Shown piece after piece: positions 34,681 through 42,178 of a stretch of 64,000 nt of DNA (the stretch's first letter is position 1; the number at the start of each line of letters is the position of its first letter). The stretch is from Lachnospiraceae bacterium. Its GTDB lineage: Bacteria; Bacillota; Clostridia; Lachnospirales; Lachnospiraceae. A program made the translations under genes and the position numbers. The DNA is taken from NCBI GenBank assembly GCA_017940415.1, contig JAGAYR010000021.1, positions 38,573 to 102,572 on the forward strand, in the 5' to 3' direction. The notes under the pieces were generated by a model. That model did not search any database and was not told the DNA's origin. It worked only from the letters and a program-made list of their open reading frames with translations.

Positions 34681-37076
34681 TTGTTTAATCCGAGCACTTT
34701 GTATATGTATTCCATATCAAGGCTTTTACGTAGATTTTCCGCAAGCTTGTCGTACGCTACTTCTTTGCGGTCTTTATAATCCTCTACGGAAGCTGTATCT
34801 ATCTTCTTACCGCGGGATTCGGAAACAGATCTTACAATTCCTTCCAGAATCTCTTTTTTATCAAAGAATCCGTGGATATAAGTTCCGTAAACATTCCCTT
34901 TGCAATATCCTGTTTTACCGGATGTGAATTCGGTAAGCTCTTCCGTGGGATGGGTTTCTCCCATATGTATCTCATATCCGGTAACGGGAGCACCTTTGAG
35001 AGACTCCAAGATTCCCGTGGAAGAAATAACATTTCCGCTGTAAACAGTTCGTATCTTCTCACTTCCCATAACGGTCTTGACGGGAAGAAGACCCAGGCCT
35101 GTTTCACTTCCGCCCGACTCTGCACATTCAGGATCTTCCACGGATTCACCCAGTATCTGATATCCTCCGCAGATGCCGATGACCACTGTACCTTCTTTGG
35201 CTTTCTTAATGATCGCATCGAAGAGTCCGTTCTTTATCAGCTCCCTCAGGTCTTCGATCGTATTCTTGGAACCGGGGATTATAAGAAGATCCGGATCACC
35301 GAGTTCCGATGGTTTCTCAACATATCTTACGGATGCTTCCCTGATCTGATCAAAAGTATCAAGATCGGTGGAGTTGGAGATCATCCTTAGTTTTATGACA
35401 GCAATGTCAAATTCTCCGACCGTTTTGTTCGTAAACCTTTCGGAAAGAGAATCTTCATCATCTATTTTGATATCCATATAGGGAACAACACCTACAACCT
35501 TGGTTCTTCCCTTATCCTCGAGGATATTTATTCCGCTTTCAAACAGCTTACCGTCTCCACGGAATTTGTTTACGATAAGCCCCTTTACTCGTTCTCTTTC
35601 TTTTGCCGTAAGGAGATCGAGAGTCCCGAGAAGCTGGGGGAAAATTCCGCCTCTGTCGATATCGCCCACCAGAAGCACGGGAGAATCTATCATCTCCGCA
35701 AGACCCATGTTGACGATGTCGCCGTCTTTGAGATTGAGCTCCACGGGTGAACCTGCACCCTCAACAACAATGATGTCCGCCATATCCGAAAGCTTCTCAT
35801 AAGCCTTCATGATCTCGGGAATGTAATCTTTCTTGTGACGGAAATAATCCATGGCCTTCATGTTGCCCACGACTTTTCCGTTAACAACGACCTGGGAACC
35901 CATTGCAGATGTGGGTTTGAGAAGGATGGGATTCATCTCGGCAACAGGCCTGATACGGGCACACTCCGCCTGCACCACCTGTGCTCTTCCCATCTCAAGA
36001 CCTTCATCGGTTATATAGGAATTGAGGGCCATGTTCTGGGATTTGAAAGGTGCTACCTTATATCCGTCATCCGCAAAAATCCTGCACAGTCCGGCAGCAA
36101 CAAGACTCTTACCCGCGTTGGACATGGTGCCCTGGATCATGATGACCTTAGCTCTATGATGTGATGTGATCTCGCCTGACTTTTCGGAAGTAGAATTATC
36201 AGAAACATTCTTTCTTTGATGCTTATTCAAGATTTCGAACGAAGCGTCAGAATGTCCCTCTTCCTCATTTCTCTCAAGGGACTTTTCACAATCCGAATCT
36301 TTCGAGGCACTTTCCCAGTACTGTTCACCGAGAAGTTCGGATTCAACTCCCTCAATGTTATAAAGCTTTCTTATAAACCTCTCCGTGCATACTTCAGCGG
36401 GAGTTCCTATCTTCAAAACTTTGCCGTCACCCACAGCTACAACAACATCGGATACTTTCCTTGCTATATCCAGTTCGTGAAGAGACATAAGAACTGCAAT
36501 GTTTTTCTCGGAAGCAAAACGTCTTATTTTGCCGAGAAGGTCAATCTTGTATTTGATATCCAGATAGGATGTGGGCTCATCGAGTATCAGCACATCAGGT
36601 TCCTGACAAATAGCTTTTGCAAGAAGTACGCGCTGCTTTTGTCCGTCGCTGAGTTCATTGAAATATTTTTCCGCAAGAAGCGAGGTATCCGTCTGCTCCA
36701 TTGCATCACGAACCTTGTCATTATCTTCTTCCGAAAGAATTCCGAGTTTACCTGTATAAGGATATCTTCCAACTTCAACAACTTCCCTGACTGTCATGAG
36801 TTCCGTACGGATCTTCTCCGTCATGACCATGGACATAGCCTTGGCAGTATCATAAGAATTCAGAAGAGACTTATCCTTACCGTTCAGATATATCACGCCG
36901 CCGCGGCTTTCAAGCTCACCGGTGAGTGTTCTGAGAAGTGTTGTTTTGCCGGATCCGTTGGGGCCGATAAGCGTAACGACCTTACCGGGAACCGCTTCGA
37001 TACAGATTTCTTTTATCAGGTCGCTTCCGTAACCGATGGTCAGATTTTCAGTTTTAATACCTTGGGTCTCGGGCAT
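34677..37076 (-). CDS. cbiP: fusion of an ABC transporter ATPase (BtuD-like) and cobyric acid synthase
   Basis: This is a 799-residue two-part protein. Residues 1-250 are an ABC ATPase of the FecE/BtuD family: Walker A 'GPNGSGKTT' (38-46), signature 'LSDGQKQR' (142-149), Walker B 'VLILDEPTSYLD' (162-173) and the H-loop 'SLHELD'. A polar linker spans about 250-308. Residues 309-799 are CbiP/CobQ, with 'MIQGTMSNAGKSLVAAGLC', 'LKPTSAMGSQVVVNGKVVG', nucleophile Cys636 in 'GICGGYQ' and a C-terminal 'YIHGFFD'. CbiP amidates four side chains of the corrinoid. The reading frame is continuous. The ATPase pairs with the permease directly upstream, so uptake and synthesis are covalently linked. Confidence 0.93.
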   Translation of the reverse strand: MPETQGIKTENLTIGYGSDLIKEICIEAVPGKVVTLIGPNGSGKTTLLRTLTGELESRGGVIYLNGKDKSLLNSYDTAKAMSMVMTEKIRTELMTVREVVEVGRYPYTGKLGILSEEDNDKVRDAMEQTDTSLLAEKYFNELSDGQKQRVLLAKAICQEPDVLILDEPTSYLDIKYKIDLLGKIRRFASEKNIAVLMSLHELDIARKVSDVVVAVGDGKVLKIGTPAEVCTERFIRKLYNIEGVESELLGEQYWESASKDSDCEKSLERNEEEGHSDASFEILNKHQRKNVSDNSTSEKSGEITSHHRAKVIMIQGTMSNAGKSLVAAGLCRIFADDGYKVAPFKSQNMALNSYITDEGLEMGRAQVVQAECARIRPVAEMNPILLKPTSAMGSQVVVNGKVVGNMKAMDYFRHKKDYIPEIMKAYEKLSDMADIIVVEGAGSPVELNLKDGDIVNMGLAEMIDSPVLLVGDIDRGGIFPQLLGTLDLLTAKERERVKGLIVNKFRGDGKLFESGINILEDKGRTKVVGVVPYMDIKIDDEDSLSERFTNKTVGEFDIAVIKLRMISNSTDLDTFDQIREASVRYVEKPSELGDPDLLIIPGSKNTIEDLRELIKNGLFDAIIKKAKEGTVVIGICGGYQILGESVEDPECAESGGSETGLGLLPVKTVMGSEKIRTVYSGNVISSTGILESLKGAPVTGYEIHMGETHPTEELTEFTSGKTGYCKGNVYGTYIHGFFDKKEILEGIVRSVSESRGKKIDTASVEDYKDRKEVAYDKLAENLRKSLDMEYIYKVLGLNK

Positions 37077-38084
37077 TTACAAGCGTTCCTTTTTTCTGTT
37101 CATCATTACATATATAACTACGGGCACCAGCAAAAGCGCAGTCACGGAGCTGATGCTTACTTCGGTGGGTGCAAATACCGTTCTTGCTATCGCATCACAC
37201 AGAAGGGTTACTATTGCTCCTCCTATGAAGGATGCAGGTATTACTATGTTGCTTCTGTCTGTTTTGAGCAAAGATCTTACCAGGTGAGGAACTGCGATTC
37301 CGACGAATGATATAGGACCCGCAAAAGCAGTGACGCATGCTGCAAGAAGACTTGATACAAGTATCAGAACTACTCGCAGCATCCTGATATTGACGCCTGC
37401 GTTTCTTGCATAATTTTCACCCAGCCTGTATGCGTTCATGGGTTTGATGATGGAAAGCGCTACGATCAGGCAGAGAAAAATGACGATGGTGAATACCCTG
37501 ATTTCTTTCCATCCAATTCCGGACAAACTTCCCATGGACCAGTTATGGAGATTCACGATGTTTGAGTCATCCGCAAAGGTTACCACAAAATCAGTTATGG
37601 CAGAGCAGATATATCCGATCATGATGCCGCACACCACAAGGATGCCCATACTCTTTACTTTTACAGAGATGGCAAGAACAAATGCCATGACGATGAGCGA
37701 ACCGGCAAACGCAGAAGCCACCATTGCGATAAGTCCGATGCTCCTGCCTCTTGATAAAAAGAAGATCATCATAAGTGCGACGCAAAGCTTGGCACCTGAT
37801 GAAACTCCAAGGACATAAGGACCCACAATAGGGTTAGCAAAAAATGTCTGAAGGAGATATCCGCTCAAAGCAAGCGCCCCTCCGAGAACAAGTGCAGCCA
37901 CTGCTCTGGGAAGTCTGATGTTCAAGATGATGGCAGCCGATGTCCCCTCCGCTTTGCCCGCGAGAATGTTCAGAACCTCGCTGACGGAGATGGAGGTACT
38001 TCCCAGGACGATGTTCATCCAGAAGAGAGCGGCCATCAACACTATGCATATTGTGAAAAATGTAATGCTTCGTTTCTTGGTCAT
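37077..38084 (-). CDS. btuC: FecCD-family ABC transporter permease (B12/siderophore type)
   Basis: This 335-residue permease has about ten hydrophobic segments. 'LNIRLPRAVAALVLGGALALSGYLLQTFFANPIVGPYVLGVSSGAKL' spacing is the FecCD family's most conserved stretch, and 'FVGIAVPHLVRSLLKTDRSNIVIPASFIGGA' is the C-terminal signature near the coupling helix. It abuts the ATPase fusion gene with no gap. In this riboswitch-controlled operon the substrate is probably a corrinoid, though iron-siderophore or heme permeases look alike. Confidence 0.9.
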   Translation of the reverse strand: MTKKRSITFFTICIVLMAALFWMNIVLGSTSISVSEVLNILAGKAEGTSAAIILNIRLPRAVAALVLGGALALSGYLLQTFFANPIVGPYVLGVSSGAKLCVALMMIFFLSRGRSIGLIAMVASAFAGSLIVMAFVLAISVKVKSMGILVVCGIMIGYICSAITDFVVTFADDSNIVNLHNWSMGSLSGIGWKEIRVFTIVIFLCLIVALSIIKPMNAYRLGENYARNAGVNIRMLRVVLILVSSLLAACVTAFAGPISFVGIAVPHLVRSLLKTDRSNIVIPASFIGGAIVTLLCDAIARTVFAPTEVSISSVTALLLVPVVIYVMMNRKKERL

Positions 38085-38125
38085 TTTATTTATTTTTTTA
38101 GGTGCGGAGGCCTCTCATATGCTTC

Positions 38126-38529
38126 GGGCTATAATATCCCGGTTTTTCCTCAGAATTATTGCCCTTATGGCTTCAATATGGGTTTTTTCGGTGCCTCGGG
38201 GCTATAAGACATCTGGATTTCTGAGGAGATTATTGCCCCGGCAGCACTTTTCGAACGCCTTACAGACTCAAAGGGCTATAATTCACCAAGTTTTTCCTCA
38301 GAATTATTGCCCTTATGTCTTCAACTTGGCGTTTTTTCATACTCAGAGCTGTAATTCTCTTGGCTTCTGAGGTTTTTACAGCCACGAGTGCTCTATGAAA
38401 ACGCCTTTTAGTTCCAGATGACTGTAATCATCTTGATTTCTGAGGATTTTACAGCCCCGAAAGCTCATTCCGAACACCTTTTGCCTAAAATCGGCTGTAA
38501 TTCTCCCGGTTTCTGAGGAATTTACAGTC
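38126..38529. repeat. tandem array of six ~73-bp hairpin units (array 2)
   Basis: Hairpin starts are at 38126, 38199, 38273, 38346, 38419 and 38492, spaced 73, 74, 73, 73 and 73 bp. Units 1-3 are GGGCTATAAT...ATTATTGCCC (one mismatch in the stem). Units 4-6 switch to CTGTAA...TTACAG, a compensatory A-T to G-C change. Loops carry TTCTGAGGA (units 2, 4, 5, 6) or its inverse complement TCCTCAGAA (units 1, 3). This is the same period, copy number and motif as array 1. It fills nearly all of the 484-bp gap between the btuC-like and btuF-like genes; no gene is present there. Confidence 0.9.
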
Positions 38530-38568
38530 ACGTGAGCTTTGAATGCATGCCATGCTAATAGTCACGCC

Positions 38569-40110
38569 TCAGCTCAGCTTGTATATATAAGTATAGTCTC
38601 TGTCTACACCGGTGAATATATCATTGAGGTCTCTGACGAACTCGGCCATGCCGGTGGTTTGCTGGAAGAGGTTGCGCTCGGTGCAGTATACTCTGCCTTC
38701 TTTGACGGCTTTGAAGTCTGTGAACATTGGATTCAGAGCGATGAGTTCATCAATCGAGGAGATCTCGCCTGCGATGGTGGAGTTATAGATGAGGATATCC
38801 GCATCTTTGGCTCCTGCATAGAAATCCTCCGCCTGCATGTTCATGGTGGACAGAGCATTTTCGCCCTCACCTGCATTTTCGGGAACATAGTGTCCTCCCG
38901 ATAATTCTATCATGCTGGTGATATAATCTCCGTTCTTTCTGACATTTATCATGCCGCCGGCTGTCACATGGAAAAATGCCACTTTCAATCCGGTATCGGG
39001 CTTATCCGTAAGCACCGATTCAAGTTCCCTCAGTTGCTCATCAAAATATGCATTCGCCTCATCTTCAAGATCAAACAGAACTCCGTACAACTTGATCCAC
39101 TCAAGTCTTCCGAGAGGGTTCTTCTCATAACTGGAAGTCTCGATAAATACAGGAATTCCAAGTTCCTTCAGTTTCTCGATAACCGAAGGTTCGTGATAGA
39201 TCATGGTATTTTCGATTGCCAGATCACATCCCGAATTCAGTAAAAGCTCGTAATCCGGAGCCCTGTATTTTCCTGCGTACAGAATATCTCCGGAAGCCAT
39301 TGCTGAAGCTGCTTCCTCAACATACCAGTCGCTTTCCTTGGTTCCCGACAAAACAATACGGTCAAGCGCACCGCATGTAACTATCAGATCCATAGCAGAA
39401 GTACTGACAAGATATGTTCTGTCCAAAGGCTTTTGCAAAACCATAACTCCATCCGGCAATCCTTCAGGTACGCTTCCGCCTTCAGGCACCAACAGATACT
39501 CACCCGACATTCCGATGGAAATCACACTGTAATCTCCGAAGCTTGTTACTTTATACCCTACAGCATATTCAGGGATCATCTCTCCTGTTTTCGAAAGACC
39601 TGCTTTTTCCAAAGCATCAAAAAGCTCACTTTCGGAAACCAAAGACGAACTTATAACTTCACTTGATGTAACAGTCTTCTCTCCCCAGGTGATGGTATAT
39701 TCGATCTCATGAGGAGTGCTCATAGCAACAGTATCACCGATAACCGTAAGAGGCTCGGAAATATTATCCAGACTTACCGTAAATGTGGAAGGTCCGCCGG
39801 GATTTTCGTTATCGTATCTGACACCGTTAACGATCATGTAATCATAGTTCACACTGCTCCAGACAAATACCGCAGACAGATCTCCGTCAACGGAAGTGAC
39901 CGTTACGGGTGACTCAATATAAGCTTTTCCGGTGCCACCTTCGAAGCCGATATCGATCAGATAGGTCTCTTTTACACTTGAAACCTGCTCTTCTTCATTT
40001 GTCTGATTAACAAAGGTAACCCCCTGCGAATTGCAGGAGGTTACTATAAGCAAGGAAATGAAAGAAAAAAGTATCGCTGTATTCAACTGTATTTTTTTCT
40101 TCATTTTCAT
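38569..40110 (-). CDS. btuF: substrate-binding lipoprotein of the B12-type ABC transporter, with an extra N-terminal domain
   Basis: This 513-residue exported lipoprotein has a signal peptide ending in the lipobox 'LLIVTSC'. About residues 50-165 form a beta-rich domain ('YLIDIGFEGGTGKAYIESPV', 'FVWSSVNYDYMIVNGVRYD', 'AMSTPHEIEYTITWGE') of the NEAT-like iron-transport-associated kind. From about 215 to the end is a periplasmic-binding-type domain, with 'DRIVLSGTKESDWYVE', 'LAIENTMIYHEPSVIEKLKELGIPVFIE' spacing and 'VYCTERNLFQQTTGMAEFVRDLNDI'. It should deliver a corrinoid or other tetrapyrrole to the permease. It is 3 nt from cbiK. Confidence 0.85.
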   Translation of the reverse strand: MKMKKKIQLNTAILFSFISLLIVTSCNSQGVTFVNQTNEEEQVSSVKETYLIDIGFEGGTGKAYIESPVTVTSVDGDLSAVFVWSSVNYDYMIVNGVRYDNENPGGPSTFTVSLDNISEPLTVIGDTVAMSTPHEIEYTITWGEKTVTSSEVISSSLVSESELFDALEKAGLSKTGEMIPEYAVGYKVTSFGDYSVISIGMSGEYLLVPEGGSVPEGLPDGVMVLQKPLDRTYLVSTSAMDLIVTCGALDRIVLSGTKESDWYVEEAASAMASGDILYAGKYRAPDYELLLNSGCDLAIENTMIYHEPSVIEKLKELGIPVFIETSSYEKNPLGRLEWIKLYGVLFDLEDEANAYFDEQLRELESVLTDKPDTGLKVAFFHVTAGGMINVRKNGDYITSMIELSGGHYVPENAGEGENALSTMNMQAEDFYAGAKDADILIYNSTIAGEISSIDELIALNPMFTDFKAVKEGRVYCTERNLFQQTTGMAEFVRDLNDIFTGVDRDYTYIYKLS

Positions 40111-40113
40111 ATA

Positions 40114-41718
40114 TTAGTCTGCGAGTGAAACGGTGACTTTGTGGTCGTACCATACTCCCTTGGTTCCGATGAGGGCAAGGTCAAATTCTCTGTCCAGGTA
40201 AGGAACGGGAACATCAAATCCGTAAACAGTCTCGGTAAGTCCGTCGCTGTAAGTTACTTCATCCTCTGTGGGCTGAAGAAGTACTGCGCCGTCCTTTGCC
40301 GCATCATCGGCAAGTCCGGGATACAGATTCAAAATGTTCTTGGAAGGAAGTGTGATGTGAACGGTCATTTCGCCATCTTCAACTGTAAGCACAGCTCTAT
40401 TGTCATATGCTTCATTAATATGGAACATAGAGCTGTCAGTTAAAAAAATAACGTCGTACTCTCCATCCTCAAGTGAAGCGGTCTTGAGATCAAGTCCCTC
40501 GATAGCCTCAGCGGTGTGAGCTACGTAAAGCTCCTGAACTGCTTCGATTCTTCCGAGTCCCTCAATCTGGCACCGGATTGCATCGAAATACTCTGAAGCC
40601 TCGAACATGCTCTTCCAGGAATCTTCATCATCGCCTGCCATGTCGTTGTTTGCGTGATCGCCAGCAACTACCATGAGGGGGCGAAGGATAACGGTGGTGT
40701 AACCTGCTGCATGAACATCCTCAATGATATTCTCGCAGGCGGTCTCTTCAGGCTCGCCTTCAACGGTTCCGATGAATACGTTCTCATATCCGAGCTCTGC
40801 CATCTGAGTAGCCATCTGGCTGTAAGAAACCTTTGCGGTGTGTGCGGTTCCGTGTCCCATGAATACGAATGCAACTCCGTCCTCGGCAGCTGCCTCAAGG
40901 CTCTCATATCCTGCACCTGAAACGCTCTCTGCTACGATTGCTTCAGCAACAGCTTTCTTGTCCTCATTAATGACAGTAGCGTCACTTCCAACTTCTCCGA
41001 GAAGGGGCTCAGCGATTGCGACGGTCTCGAACTGATCCTTGTACTCCTCAACAACTTCCATGAGCTCGTCATACTCAGCACCGTGCATAAGGTGAGTAGG
41101 CTGGATAACAAGATTCTTAACTCCGTTAGCTACTGCTCTCTCAAGGGCCTGCTGAACATTGTCGATCTTCTCTTCATCTCTTGCCTGAACATGGTTGATG
41201 ATGATCTGAGCAGTGAATGCTCTTCTTACAGACCAGTCAGGGTTTGCTTCAGCGATTGCCTTCTCGATGCCGCCGATATCGGTTGCACGGCTGTCGTTGA
41301 ATGAAGTTCCGAAAGAAACAACAAGGATCTCATTCTCTCCGATCTCATCTGCATTCAAAGGATCATCCTTGGATGCATCTCCGGTATCTCTTCCAAAATA
41401 ATCGGGATCTGCCTCTTCTCCCTCAACGAGCTCTTTCTGCTCATCGGTAAGTGCATCCCATGCAGCCTTAGCTGCTGCACAAAGCTCATCGGTCTCCTCT
41501 GTCCATTCCTGAACATAGATTGCATCGATAAGTTCTGCAACTTCCATTGCTCTCTCCTCATCACTGAGTTCGGGTTCAGCTTCTGCTTCGGGCTCAGCTG
41601 TTTCTTCAACTGCGGGTGTCTCCTCTACGGGAACTTCCTCTGCGCCGTTTGCGCAGCCGGCAAGCATTGACATGGTCATTGATGCTGCCAGAATTACGGT
41701 TAACAACTTCTTTTTCAT
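40114..41718 (-). CDS. cbiK: lipoprotein-anchored sirohydrochlorin cobaltochelatase (CbiK family)
   Basis: The start is the ATG 41718 (AGGAGGA upstream; the longer frame lacks a site), giving 534 residues. Signal peptide 'LLTVILAASMTMSMLAGC' ends in a lipobox, so the protein should be anchored outside the membrane. An acidic linker and a small helical segment ('AAWDALTDEQKELV') precede the chelatase core, about 125-410. The core has 'ILVVSFGTSFNDSRATDIGGIE', 'IQPTHLMHGAEY' and 'VFMGHGTAHTAKVSY', containing the conserved metal-binding histidines. A C-terminal beta-rich domain ('YDVIFLTDSSMFHINEA', 'VYGFDVPVPYLDREFDLALIGTKGVWYDH') follows. First gene after the riboswitch. Confidence 0.9.
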   Translation of the reverse strand: MKKKLLTVILAASMTMSMLAGCANGAEEVPVEETPAVEETAEPEAEAEPELSDEERAMEVAELIDAIYVQEWTEETDELCAAAKAAWDALTDEQKELVEGEEADPDYFGRDTGDASKDDPLNADEIGENEILVVSFGTSFNDSRATDIGGIEKAIAEANPDWSVRRAFTAQIIINHVQARDEEKIDNVQQALERAVANGVKNLVIQPTHLMHGAEYDELMEVVEEYKDQFETVAIAEPLLGEVGSDATVINEDKKAVAEAIVAESVSGAGYESLEAAAEDGVAFVFMGHGTAHTAKVSYSQMATQMAELGYENVFIGTVEGEPEETACENIIEDVHAAGYTTVILRPLMVVAGDHANNDMAGDDEDSWKSMFEASEYFDAIRCQIEGLGRIEAVQELYVAHTAEAIEGLDLKTASLEDGEYDVIFLTDSSMFHINEAYDNRAVLTVEDGEMTVHITLPSKNILNLYPGLADDAAKDGAVLLQPTEDEVTYSDGLTETVYGFDVPVPYLDREFDLALIGTKGVWYDHKVTVSLAD

Positions 41719-41750
41719 TTTTACTCCTCCTAATCTATACAAAGAAGGAA

Positions 41751-41781
41751 AATAAAAAACTCATCCCGGATAGGGATGAGT
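41751..41781 (-). terminator. riboswitch expression-platform terminator
   Basis: On the minus strand a 9-bp perfect stem (41759-41767 with 41773-41781, ACTCATCCC/GGGATGAGT) is followed by a T-rich run (41758-41751). It lies between the cobalamin aptamer and the cbiK ribosome site, the expected position for transcriptional attenuation. Confidence 0.88.
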
Positions 41782-41867
41782 AAAGGGCGCACACAAAAGG
41801 CAGGGCCATAACCCTGCTAATGTGATACGATCAATTACTCGTGATCCGGATGCTGTTCCTGTATCGT

Positions 41868-42062
41868 TATACATGGCAGGTTTCCCGGCTCATACCTCCC
41901 GGCGGAAAAGAAAACATTCCGCCATCGCTTCTTTCTGCCTTCCCGGTTTCCCAGTGACTTTTGCGAAAGTAAGCTCGGTATCTACGGTGACGAGTTCGCA
42001 CAGGCCTTAAACCTGTTTCCCTTTTAACGTCGGAGGCAAATAACGCCTCTTCGGCACCACAT
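41868..42062 (-). ncRNA. cobalamin riboswitch aptamer
   Basis: Read on the minus strand the region shows the ordered conserved blocks of the adenosylcobalamin riboswitch. These are a 5' GGTGCCGAAGAGGC start, AAAAGGGAAACAGGT (near 42026), CACTGGGAAACCGGGAAGG (near 41956-41938), and the B12 box AGCCGGGAAACCTGCC at 41890-41875. A terminator follows 95 nt downstream. High cobalamin should stop transcription of the leftward operon at 41.75 kb. The 460-bp gap 41719-42178 is thereby explained. Confidence 0.95.
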
Positions 42063-42088
42063 ACCCTTCTTTGTTAAATTGCCCTACG

Positions 42089-42116
42089 ATTATAGCACAT
42101 GTAGACAAGGACGCAA
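42089..42116 (-). promoter_or_regulatory. putative promoter of the cobalamin operon
   Basis: On the minus strand a perfect TATAAT (42094-42089) has TTGCGT 16 nt upstream (42116-42111). The predicted start is about 20 nt before the riboswitch aptamer. Between here and 42178 a CCACG/CGTGG hairpin within an outer GGTTCC/GGAAACC pairing is visible; its role is unknown. Confidence 0.55.
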
Positions 42117-42178
42117 GCATAAGGCGGTTCCTGCATCCACGTCACCCCGTGGAACATAGGAAACCTCCACGTAGCAGC

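Noticed and set aside
38126-38529. Gene remnant or hidden small ORFs in array 2
   Set aside because: Frames through the array are short and follow the repeat, with no ribosome site or protein-like composition.
42120-42178. Another GGTGACA-type repeat or terminator near 42.15 kb
   Set aside because: The CCACG/CGTGG hairpin lacks the GGGGACG core and a T run, so it was not added to the family.
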